NCBI GenBank assembly: GCA_029266945.1
Contig: JARIED010000037.1
Location: forward strand, 1-58,481
Origin: Slackia sp.
Lineage (GTDB): Bacteria; Actinomycetota; Coriobacteriia; Coriobacteriales; Eggerthellaceae
DNA: 58,481 bases
Direction: 5' to 3'
Shown: positions 1 to 7,260 of the stretch, in pieces
Layout of the letters: each line of letters opens with the position of its first letter
Position numbering within the stretch: the stretch's first letter is position 1
The notes under the pieces: model-generated
Databases searched by the model: none
What the model saw: only the letters and a program-made list of their open reading frames with translations
Told to the model about the DNA's origin: nothing
Made by a program: the position numbers and the translations under genes

Positions 1-86
1 CTTTGGTCGTATCGAAGACGCGGTCGGTCTTTTCCATCTGCGGTTTCTCGGCAGCTCTTGTGCTGATGTTCGTCGCGGCGGTTTAG
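1..86 (+). CDS. 3' end of a membrane protein gene (partial)
   Basis: An open frame enters from the left edge and stops at TAG 84-86, two bases before the ATG of the next gene. About 28 codons are visible. The C-terminus is hydrophobic (SICGFSAALVLMFVAAV), like the last membrane helix of an integral protein. It lies directly upstream of a glutamyl-tRNA-reductase-like gene, and a CcsA/HemX-type cytochrome c assembly protein is a common partner of hemA, so that identity is plausible. This is inference from position; too little sequence is present to name the protein. Confidence 0.5.
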   Translation, partial: LVVSKTRSVFSICGFSAALVLMFVAAV

Positions 87-88
87 AG

Positions 89-1042
89 ATGGAACTCGTC
101 GTTGCGGGAATCGATTCCGCCCATGCATCCGATGACATGCGCGCGTCGGTCGAATGCGCGTGCCGGGAGAGCCTTCTTGCCGCGATGGCCGCGCTTCCCG
201 ACGCCGAGGAGGTTGCCGTCGCGGGGCAAGGCGAACGCTACGAGGCGTATGCGGTGCTTCGCGAGGGCTTCGACAGCTTCGGGGTCCTCGGCAATTTGTT
301 CTCGTCCCATTTGGACGTTTCGCCTTCTCGCATCGCGGGTTGCTTTTATGCCGCGGAAGGAATCGACGCCGCCATGCATGCGATGCATGTTGCATGCGGC
401 TCTGATTCGTTCGCGCGGGGCAGGGATGTTCCCGCGCCGCGCTTCATATGCGAATCCGTGCGCGATTCCGGCATGCCTGCCGAAGCGATCGAGCGTCTCT
501 TTTTCGAGGCGGGCGAGGCGGCTTTCTCGTTCGGCCTGCGCCGCGACGAGGACGCCCGGTCTCGCGCTGCGGCCGACATGGCGGTCGAACTCGCCCGATT
601 CGTCTTCGACGACCTGGGGAAATGTAGCGTCATGGTGCAATCTTCGAGTCCGCAGGCTTCTGTTTTTCAGGCGGCGTTTTCCGCTGCCGGGGCATCGGTC
701 TTCGACGCCCGCGAAGAAGGCGGGCTGATGGAGTCCATGGCGAAGGCCGACGTATCGCTCCTCTGGCGCGCGCAGGCGTTCGACGCCGCCGCTGCGAAGA
801 GGCTTCGACGTGTGCGCCGGGGACGCTTGAGCGTGGTGTTCGACCTTGCGGGCGAACCCGACGGACGCGGCCGCGTGGACGTTGACGACGTGTTCGTCTA
901 CGGGCGCCGCGATCTTCAGGAAGTTGCCGCCGCGTGCGAGCGCGAAAGCGTCGGCGATGCCGAGCGCGCGCGGGCGATCAGGGAGCGTGCGCGCGTTTAT
1001 ATGAGAGGGTTCGATAGCCGGGACGTTTCGGCTTCGGGATAG
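89..1042 (+). CDS. Degenerate glutamyl-tRNA reductase (HemA)-like protein
   Basis: 317 residues that align by eye along HemA domains I and II. The start MELVVAGIDSAHAS resembles the HemA start. The block HAMHVACGSDSFARG matches the conserved 'HLFRVACGLDSMVxGE' block. RRGRLSVVFDLAGEPD and VDDVFVYGRRDLQEV match the RKGRPLFMVDIAVPRD and DIDDLEGIV regions. The catalytic 'STCNRTEIY' segment reads AGQGERYEAY, so the active-site Cys is gone. The glycine-rich NADPH loop is also lost (VMVQSSSPQAS), and the C-terminal dimerisation domain is absent (usual length is over 400). It therefore looks like a pseudoenzyme or regulatory paralogue rather than a working reductase. It is translationally close to the upstream membrane gene and is followed by haem-related genes. 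Confidence 0.6.
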   Translation: MELVVAGIDSAHASDDMRASVECACRESLLAAMAALPDAEEVAVAGQGERYEAYAVLREGFDSFGVLGNLFSSHLDVSPSRIAGCFYAAEGIDAAMHAMHVACGSDSFARGRDVPAPRFICESVRDSGMPAEAIERLFFEAGEAAFSFGLRRDEDARSRAAADMAVELARFVFDDLGKCSVMVQSSSPQASVFQAAFSAAGASVFDAREEGGLMESMAKADVSLLWRAQAFDAAAAKRLRRVRRGRLSVVFDLAGEPDGRGRVDVDDVFVYGRRDLQEVAAACERESVGDAERARAIRERARVYMRGFDSRDVSASG

Positions 1043-1176
1043 AAGCACGCGTCGCGTCGGGTGTGCAAAGGCCGCTTCGACGTGCGACGCTTCGGTTTCC
1101 ATAGACATTCGAAAGAAAATCGAGAAGAAAGGCGATGGCGCGCCTATGGTTTCGCGCGCCGAAAAAGGGGGCAATC

Positions 1177-2193
1177 ATGATCGTGTCGTGGATGACGACG
1201 AATAAATGCAATTTGAAATGCGAGCACTGCTATCAGGATGCCGAAGAGGCTACGGACAAAGAGCTCGGCACCGACGAGGCGAAGAAGATGATCGACGCGA
1301 TCGCCCGTGCGGGCTTTAAAGTGATGATCTTCTCGGGCGGGGAGCCGTTGCTTCGCCCTGATATTTTCGACCTGGTCGCGCATGCCGCTTCGCGGGGGCT
1401 GCGTCCTGTTTTCGGCACGAACGGCACGCTGATCACGTATGAGACGGCTGCGCGTCTGAAGGAGTGCGGGGCTTGCGCCATGGGAATCTCGGTCGACAGC
1501 CTCGATCCTGCCAAGCACGATCGCTTCCGCGGGCTTGAAAACGCCTACGAACTCACCATGCAGGGCATCGAGGCGTGCAAGAAAGCGGGGCTGGCGTTCC
1601 AGCTTCATACCACCGTCGTCGACTGGAACCGAGACGAGGTCTGCGACATCGCTGACTTCGCCGAGCGGATCGGCGCCGTCGCGCACTACATCTTCTTCCT
1701 CATTCCCGTGGGCCGAGGGGAATTCATCAAGGAGACCGCGCTCGAGGTGAAGGAGAACGAAGATCTTCTGCGGGACATCATGATGAAATCGCAGCAGGTG
1801 TCCATCGACGTCAAGCCCACGTGCGCCCCGCAATTCACGCGCGTCGCCAAGCAGCTCGGCGTGGAGACGCGTTTTTCGCGCGGATGCCTTGCCGGATTGA
1901 CGTATTGCGTCATCGGCTCGGAAGGAATCGTTCGTCCGTGCGCGTATATGACGGAAGAGGCGGGCGATGTGCGCGCGACCCCGTTCGACGAGATTTGGAA
2001 ATCGAGCCCGGTGTTCGAGAAGCTGCGCATCGAGGCCTATTCAGGCGCCTGCGGCACGTGCGATTACCGCGACGGATGCGGCGGATGCCGAGCTCGTGCC
2101 GCGTATTACCACGACGGCGACATCCTCGCGCAGGACGATTATTGCGCGCACGGATTGAAGCTCGACGATGAAGGGGACGCTTCCCATGAATAA
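1177..2193 (+). CDS. ahbD: Radical SAM/SPASM protein, AhbD/NirJ2-type haem synthase-like
   Basis: 338 residues. The radical SAM cluster motif CNLKCEHC lies near the N-terminus in the context SWMTTNKCNLKCEHCYQDA, typical of the NirJ2/AhbD group. It is followed by the SAM-binding SGGEPLLR and GTNGTL segments. The C-terminus carries a Cys-rich SPASM-like set (CLAGLTYC, CAYM, CGTCDYRDGCGGC and a final C) for an auxiliary 4Fe-4S cluster. AhbD converts Fe-coproporphyrin III to haem b in the siroheme-dependent pathway. The ATG at 1177 is chosen because a strong GGGGG site precedes it; an ATG at 1135 in the same frame lacks one. The neighbours (HemA-like protein, haem/iron-type importer) support a tetrapyrrole role. 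AhbC or another SPASM peptide-modifying enzyme remains possible. Confidence 0.6.
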   Translation: MIVSWMTTNKCNLKCEHCYQDAEEATDKELGTDEAKKMIDAIARAGFKVMIFSGGEPLLRPDIFDLVAHAASRGLRPVFGTNGTLITYETAARLKECGACAMGISVDSLDPAKHDRFRGLENAYELTMQGIEACKKAGLAFQLHTTVVDWNRDEVCDIADFAERIGAVAHYIFFLIPVGRGEFIKETALEVKENEDLLRDIMMKSQQVSIDVKPTCAPQFTRVAKQLGVETRFSRGCLAGLTYCVIGSEGIVRPCAYMTEEAGDVRATPFDEIWKSSPVFEKLRIEAYSGACGTCDYRDGCGGCRARAAYYHDGDILAQDDYCAHGLKLDDEGDASHE

Positions 2194-2230
2194 GAACGGC
2201 CGTATGTTCTCTATGAAAGGATTTTCCGCC

Positions 2231-3268
2231 ATGTTCGATGAAACGTATCGCAGCCGCGCGTCCGTGCGAGCAGGCCTGCTTTCCGCTACGCTCGCGCTCG
2301 CGCTTTCGACATCGATGCTTGCAGGATGCACCGGCGGCGGCGCGTCTTCAGCAGAAGGAGAGGATTCTCCTGCTGTCGAGGCGGAGACCCCGCAGGCCTA
2401 CACCTTCACCGACGACATGGGCAACGAGGTCACGGTGGACAATCCCCAGCGCGTCGTGGCGTGCATGGGAAGCTTCGCGAACACGTGGGAGCTTGCTGGC
2501 GGCACCTTGGTCGGTGCTTCCGACGATGCTTTCACATTCGATGCGTTCGATATCGCATCTCCCGACGTCGCGAAAGTGGGCGATTTCTCGAGCATCAACC
2601 TCGAAGCGGTTATCGCTCTCGAACCCGATTTCGTAATCATGACCTGCGGCACGGGCGGCCGCGGAGGCGATTCGAGCCAGGCCGATTTCAAGGCGGCCCT
2701 CGATGCTTCGGGCATTCCCGTGGCGTATTTCGAGGTGACGGTGTTCGAGGACTACCTGCGCATGCTGCGCGTGTTCTGCGACATCACCGGTCGCGACGAT
2801 CTGTATAGCCGAAACGGCGAAGCAGTGCAGCAGGCGATTGAGCAGGCGGTCTCGGGCATGCCCGAGACGGGCGAGCCCCCCACGGCTCTGCTCATGACCA
2901 CGTATTCGCGCGGAACGCGCGTGCTGACGTCGTCGTCGATGGCGGGCGATGTGCTCGCCGATTTGGGCGTCGTCAATCTCGCCGACGAAAATCGCAGCCT
3001 CTTGTCCGATTTCAGCCTTGAATCGGTCATCGAGCTCGACCCCGACTACATCTTCGTGATCCCCATGGGCAACGATACCGAGGCCGCGATGCGCAACCTC
3101 GAGGCGCAGACTGCCGAAAACCCCGCTTGGGCGACGCTTTCGGCGGTGCAGGCGGGCCGCTACATCATGCTCGATCCCGATTTGTTCCTGTATAAGCCCA
3201 ATGCGAAGTGGGCGCAGAGCTACGAAACGCTTGCGGGTCACCTCGCAGCCGGGAAGAACGAGGCGTGA
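2231..3268 (+). CDS. ABC transporter substrate-binding lipoprotein, FecB/BtuF type
   Basis: About 345 residues. A hydrophobic signal ending in the lipobox LSTSMLAGC predicts a lipoprotein anchored outside the membrane. The mature part follows the class III periplasmic-binding pattern: YTFTDDMGNEVTV, then NPQRVVACMG, then a long linker helix and a second lobe ending YLDP-like (YIMLDPDLF). These proteins bind iron-siderophores, haem or cobalamin; the sequence does not tell which. ATG 2231 follows AAAGGA by nine bases. An in-frame ATG at 2186, overlapping the stop of the radical SAM gene and preceded by AAGGGG, is an equally plausible start that would lengthen the signal by 15 residues. The permease start overlaps its stop by one base (TGATG). 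Confidence 0.85.
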   Translation: MFDETYRSRASVRAGLLSATLALALSTSMLAGCTGGGASSAEGEDSPAVEAETPQAYTFTDDMGNEVTVDNPQRVVACMGSFANTWELAGGTLVGASDDAFTFDAFDIASPDVAKVGDFSSINLEAVIALEPDFVIMTCGTGGRGGDSSQADFKAALDASGIPVAYFEVTVFEDYLRMLRVFCDITGRDDLYSRNGEAVQQAIEQAVSGMPETGEPPTALLMTTYSRGTRVLTSSSMAGDVLADLGVVNLADENRSLLSDFSLESVIELDPDYIFVIPMGNDTEAAMRNLEAQTAENPAWATLSAVQAGRYIMLDPDLFLYKPNAKWAQSYETLAGHLAAGKNEA

Positions 3269-4296
3269 TGCGGCTCGCTCGTGAAGAATCGGGGCGAAGT
3301 GCCGCATGCGGGCGGCGGGCGGCGGCTTTCGCCATTGCCTGCGTGGCGCTTGCGGCATTGACTGTCGCTGCTTTTTTGAACGGAGCTTCGTCGGTGAGCC
3401 TCGGCGATTTTGCGGCATGGATCGGCGGGGCTGAGGTGAGCGATGCTGCGAAAAGCATTCTGGTAAACGTCAGGCTTCCGCGCGTCCTGGCCGCGCTGCT
3501 TGCGGGCGCGGCCCTTGCGGTTGCGGGAGCCGTCATTCAATCGGTGCTCGACAATCCGCTCGCGAGTCCGAATGTGATCGGCGTCAACTCGGGGGCGGGA
3601 TTGTTCGTGCTCGTTGCCGCGGCGCTGTTCCCCCATGCGCTTTGGGCCGCCCCCTTCGCGGCGTTCGTCGGCGCGCTGACGACGGCGGCCGTCATTTTCG
3701 GCATATCGCTGCATGCGGGCGCGTCGCGTTTGACGGTCGTGCTGTCGGGCATCGCGATCACCACCGTGTTCGGCGCGGGTATGAATACAGTCATGATCGT
3801 GGCGCCCGACGCCTATGTGGGCTCGTCGGTCTTTCTGGCGGGCGGTCTCTCGGGCGTGCTGCTGTCCGACCTTGCATGGCCTGCGGTTCTGATCGCGGCG
3901 GGCCTTGTGACGGCGATGTGCGGGGCGCACCGGCTCAACGTGGTCGCGCTCGGCGACGATATGGCGCATGCGCTCGGATTGAATGTGCGCGCCGTCAGGC
4001 TCGCCATGCTGGCCGTCGCGTCGCTGCTTGCCGGGGCGGCCGTGAGCTTCGCGGGCCTTCTGGGCTTCGTAGGGTTGATCGTTCCGCATATCGTGCGTTT
4101 CGCGGTCGGAAGCGACAACCGCGCGGTGATTCCTCTGTCCGCTGTGGTCGGGGCGGCGTTCGTGGTCGGCTGCGACCTCGTGGCACGTGTCGCGTTCGCG
4201 CCGTACGAGGTGCCTGTTGGCATTCTTATGGCGTTCGTGGGCGGCCCGTTTTTCATCTATCTGATCTTTAGGAACAGGAGGGGAGGCCTTGACTAG
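3268..4296 (+). CDS. FecCD-family ABC transporter permease
   Basis: 342 residues, almost entirely hydrophobic with about nine to ten predicted membrane spans. It carries the FecCD signatures LPRVLAALLAGAALAVAG with IQSVLDNPLASPNVIGVNSGA near the N-terminus, and FVGLIVPHIVRF in the loop that couples to the ATPase. It forms the membrane channel of an iron-siderophore, haem or B12 importer. The ATG at 3268 overlaps the stop of the binding-protein gene, and the ATPase start lies inside the 3' end of this gene, so the three form one transcription and translation unit. Confidence 0.9.
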   Translation: MRLAREESGRSAACGRRAAAFAIACVALAALTVAAFLNGASSVSLGDFAAWIGGAEVSDAAKSILVNVRLPRVLAALLAGAALAVAGAVIQSVLDNPLASPNVIGVNSGAGLFVLVAAALFPHALWAAPFAAFVGALTTAAVIFGISLHAGASRLTVVLSGIAITTVFGAGMNTVMIVAPDAYVGSSVFLAGGLSGVLLSDLAWPAVLIAAGLVTAMCGAHRLNVVALGDDMAHALGLNVRAVRLAMLAVASLLAGAAVSFAGLLGFVGLIVPHIVRFAVGSDNRAVIPLSAVVGAAFVVGCDLVARVAFAPYEVPVGILMAFVGGPFFIYLIFRNRRGGLD

Positions 4297-5140
4297 GACG
4301 GCCTGCGTATCCGAGCGTTCTGCCGGCGCCGGCGACCCATGCGCCGTGCGCGCTGGAGATTGCGATTTCGCGCTCGAGCTGCGCGACGTCTACTTTTCAT
4401 ACGACCGTTCTCGCCCTTTCATCGAAGGCGTTTCGCTCGGGCTCGAGCGCGGTGCGGTGACGAGCATCGTCGGACCGAACGGCTGCGGCAAATCGACCTT
4501 GCTGAAGGTGGCATGCGGCATCGTCAGGCCCCGCGGCGGCGAAGCCCTGCTCGACGGGCGAAGCGTGCATTCGTATGCCGCCCGCGAGCGCGCCCGCCGC
4601 GTCGCGCTGCTGGCGCAGGGGCCGCGCCCGCCCGCCATGACGGTCGAGTCGCTTGTCGCGTGTGGGCGCTTCCCGCATTCGTCGTCCCAGGGCCGCCTCT
4701 CGCGTGCCGACCGCGAGGCCGTCGAGCATGCGATGGAGCTCGCCGACGTGGCTCGCCTGCGCTCGTGCGACGTGCGCAGGCTTTCGGGCGGCCAGCGCCA
4801 GCGCGCGTTTGTGGCCATGACGCTGGCTCAAGACGCGGATATCGTCGTGCTCGACGAGCCGACGACGTATTTGGATATCGGAGCCTGCCATGACGTGATG
4901 AGACTCGTGCGCAGGTTGAACGAAGATTGCGGCAAGACGGTCGTTCTGGTCATTCACGACCTCGACCTGGCGTTGCGCTATTCCGACCGCGTGGCGGTGA
5001 TGGACGCGGGGTCGGTCGCGGCCTCGGGCTCGGTGGGCGAGGTCTATGCGTCGCGCGCGATCGACGATGCGTTCGGAATCGACCTTCGCCGCTGCGGCGT
5101 GGGCGAAGGCGAGGCGTATGTGGCCCTGCCGCGCGCCTAG
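4289..5140 (+). CDS. FecE-type ABC transporter ATP-binding protein
   Basis: 283 residues. Walker A GPNGCGKSTL, Q-loop LLAQGPRPP, ABC signature LSGGQRQRAF, Walker B IVVLDEPTTYLD and the switch histidine in LVIHDLDLALRYSDR are all present, so it should be an active ATPase powering the adjacent permease. The TTG at 4289 follows GGAGGGGAGG closely and overlaps the permease stop by eight bases, which suggests translational coupling. The family core begins about 30 residues in (ELRDVYFSYDRSR), so a later start cannot be excluded. It ends 18 bases from the convergent YigZ gene. Confidence 0.9.
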   Translation: MTRTACVSERSAGAGDPCAVRAGDCDFALELRDVYFSYDRSRPFIEGVSLGLERGAVTSIVGPNGCGKSTLLKVACGIVRPRGGEALLDGRSVHSYAARERARRVALLAQGPRPPAMTVESLVACGRFPHSSSQGRLSRADREAVEHAMELADVARLRSCDVRRLSGGQRQRAFVAMTLAQDADIVVLDEPTTYLDIGACHDVMRLVRRLNEDCGKTVVLVIHDLDLALRYSDRVAVMDAGSVAASGSVGEVYASRAIDDAFGIDLRRCGVGEGEAYVALPRA

Positions 5141-5158
5141 GCGGGTTTCCGGGCGGGT

Positions 5159-5794
5159 TTAGAACATGGCGTCGAAGGGGTCGGAAACCTCGACCTCTTC
5201 CTTGCCTCGGAACAGCTCGGTGAGCTTGGCGAGCAGCGGTTCCTGCGTGCCGTCGAGCATGCGCAGCACCATGGTGACGCGGTCGGTGTATTGCACGTCG
5301 ACCGTCTTGGCCTCGCAATCGTCGGCAAGGCGCACCATCTGGTCGTAGAGCGGGTAATCCATGCGCACGGATATATCGACGCACTGCGAGACCACCACGA
5401 GCTTGGCGGCCTCGATGCCCGCCTGCGCCGCCTGGGTATAGGCACGCACCAGCCCGCCCGTTCCCAGCAGCACGCCGCCGAAGTAGCGCGTGGTCACGAT
5501 CGCGATGTCGGTCAGGCCTGCATGCTGGATGACTTCGAGGGTGGGAAGCCCCGCCGTTTTCTGGGGCTCGCCGTCGTCGGAGTAGCGCACGCGCCCGTCG
5601 GCTCCCGCGCCGCCTTCGCGCAGGATGTAGGCGTAGACGTTGTGGCGGGCCATGCGGTTGGCCGCACGCACCTCTTCGAGGAAGGCGAGGGCCTCCTCTT
5701 CGGTTTCGACGTGGGCGATGCTTGCGATGAAGCGGCTTCTCTTCTCTTCGATTTCGGCCGTCGCGCGGCCTTCTATGGTGGTGTAGGAATTCAT
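5159..5794 (-). CDS. YigZ/IMPACT family protein
   Basis: 211 residues. The family marks EKRSRFIASIA, ARHNVYAYIL, YSDDGEPQKTAGLP and VTRYFGGVLLGTGGLVRAYTQA are all present, followed by the C-terminal DUF1949-like domain. Members are thought to act in translation or ribosome regulation by analogy with eukaryotic IMPACT; the reaction is not established. The start is placed at the Met of MNSYTTIEGRA, where homology begins; the open frame continues upstream without similarity. It is convergent with the ABC operon and divergent from trpS. A TATAGT motif lies only a few bases upstream of the start on this strand, so the message may be nearly leaderless. Confidence 0.9.
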   Translation of the reverse strand: MNSYTTIEGRATAEIEEKRSRFIASIAHVETEEEALAFLEEVRAANRMARHNVYAYILREGGAGADGRVRYSDDGEPQKTAGLPTLEVIQHAGLTDIAIVTTRYFGGVLLGTGGLVRAYTQAAQAGIEAAKLVVVSQCVDISVRMDYPLYDQMVRLADDCEAKTVDVQYTDRVTMVLRMLDGTQEPLLAKLTELFRGKEEVEVSDPFDAMF

Positions 5795-5927
5795 GCCGCC
5801 TACTATAGCACGCGCATCGCGAGACGGCCTTCGCGCGTCGGTCGTGTTACCATAGTCTGCCGACAACGCCGAACCTGCCGCATCCGCCGCATGCGGGCGG
5901 CATGACTATTCGAAGGAGCGCCCAACC

Positions 5928-6977
5928 ATGGCAAACGAAGGAAGCTTTGAGGCGAGCCAGAAGCGCAGCGACGAGATCCGCGCCGACCTGACGGCTCATC
6001 CTGAGAAATACACGATGCTGACGGGCGACCGCCCGACGGGCAGGCTGCACCTCGGCCACTACTTCGGCACGCTGAAAGGCCGCGTCGAACTTCAGAACAT
6101 GGGCGCGCGCACCAACGTGCTCATCGCCGACTACCAGGTGATCACCGACCGCGACACCACCGAGCATATCCAGGACAACGTGTACAACATGGTGATGGAT
6201 TATTTGGCGTGCGGCATCGACCCCGAGAAGACGATGATTTACACGCACTCCGCCGTTCCCGCCTGCAACCAGCTCATGCTGCCGTTCTTGAGCCTGGTCA
6301 CCGAAGCGGAGCTGCAGCGCAACCCCACCGTGAAGGCCGAGATGGAGGCGTCGGGCCACGAGCTCACGGGCCTTCTTCTGACCTATCCCGTGCATCAGGC
6401 GTGCGACATCCTGTTCTGCAAGGGCAATGTGGTTCCCGTCGGTCGCGACCAGCTGCCCCATATCGAGCTGACCCGCACGATCGCCCGCCGTTTCAACAAC
6501 CGCTACGGCCAGGTGTTCCCCGAGGTCGACGCGCTTCTGTCCGACACGCCGCTTCTTCCCGGCCTCGACGGCCGCAAGATGAGCAAGTCCTACGGCAACG
6601 CCATCAGCATTTCCATGACCGCGGAAGAAACCGCCAAGCGCATCAAGAAGAGCCAGACCGACTCCGAGCGCATGATTACGTTCGACCCCGAGAACCGTCC
6701 CGGCGTTTCGGGCCTCATCTCCACGGCCGCCATCTGCACCGGCCGCGACGAGGTTGAAATCGCCGAGGAAATCGGCATGGGCGGATCGGGCGCGCTGAAG
6801 AAGTACGTGACCGAGGCGGTCAACGAGTACTTCGCTCCCATTCGCGAGCGCCGCGCCGCCTTCGAGAAAGACCTCGACTACGTCAAGGACGTGCTGCACG
6901 AGGGCAACAAGCGCGCCAACGAAATCGCGAACCAGACGCTTGCCGAGGTGCAGGAAGCCATGGGAATGGTCTACTAG
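5928..6977 (+). CDS. trpS: Tryptophanyl-tRNA synthetase
   Basis: 349 residues, the usual bacterial length. It charges tRNA-Trp. Class I signatures are clear: GDRPTGRLHLGHYFG (HIGH region) and GRKMSKSYGNA (KMSKS). GAAGGAG lies nine bases upstream of the ATG. It is a single-gene unit with its own terminator at 7000-7030. No T-box stem or specifier-like structure was seen in the short upstream region. Confidence 0.97.
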   Translation: MANEGSFEASQKRSDEIRADLTAHPEKYTMLTGDRPTGRLHLGHYFGTLKGRVELQNMGARTNVLIADYQVITDRDTTEHIQDNVYNMVMDYLACGIDPEKTMIYTHSAVPACNQLMLPFLSLVTEAELQRNPTVKAEMEASGHELTGLLLTYPVHQACDILFCKGNVVPVGRDQLPHIELTRTIARRFNNRYGQVFPEVDALLSDTPLLPGLDGRKMSKSYGNAISISMTAEETAKRIKKSQTDSERMITFDPENRPGVSGLISTAAICTGRDEVEIAEEIGMGGSGALKKYVTEAVNEYFAPIRERRAAFEKDLDYVKDVLHEGNKRANEIANQTLAEVQEAMGMVY

Positions 6978-6991
6978 CGCGATTATCTATG

Positions 6992-7029
6992 CGATGCGGA
7001 AAACGCCGTCCGATCCCGGGCGGCGTTTT
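6992..7029 (+). repeat. 38-bp direct repeat, left copy (overlaps trpS terminator)
   Basis: This 38-bp segment recurs at 12204-12241 with 36 of 38 positions identical; the two differences are C/T at 6997 and 7015. It contains the complete trpS terminator hairpin and a few bases 5' of it. No third copy was noticed in the window. The pair brackets exactly the atypical helicase locus. Confidence 0.85.
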
Positions 7030-7030
7030 T
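7000..7030 (+). terminator. Rho-independent terminator of trpS
   Basis: AAAACGCCG pairs with CGGCGTTTT and is followed by a T run. It lies 22 bases after the trpS stop. The hairpin and its flanks are almost exactly repeated at 12204-12241, on the far side of the helicase gene. Confidence 0.85.
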
Positions 7031-7187
7031 TCGTTCTGCCCGACGCAGGCGGCGCGTTCGCGAATGGCGCGACGGGCGCGGGCCGCTCGTTTCGAATCCG
7101 ATCCGTCGCGCGTCGCCCGCGCCTGCGGCGTTTTCGGGTTCGGGCGCAGCAAGCTTCGGGTCGTCGGCATGGCCGTCGCAGGCGTGG

Positions 7188-7196
7188 TATTAAAAT
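7188..7196 (+). promoter_or_regulatory. Possible extended -10 promoter of the helicase gene
   Basis: TGGTATTAAAAT is the only AT-rich stretch between the trpS terminator and the helicase start, and fits an extended -10 (TGnTATTAA). No convincing -35 is visible. The remaining 7031-7187 stretch is GC-rich and shows no gene or structure I can support. Confidence 0.3.
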
Positions 7197-7260
7197 GGGT
7201 CCGACGAGATAGGCGACGGCATGTCCGGTTCGCTTTTGAAATTGCATGGAGGGGGTTGCC

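Noticed and set aside
5795-5927. T-box riboswitch before trpS (and before valS or thrS)
   Set aside because: No AGGGTGGNACCGCG-like T-box or specifier stem was found in the short upstream regions; valS starts five bases after clpX.
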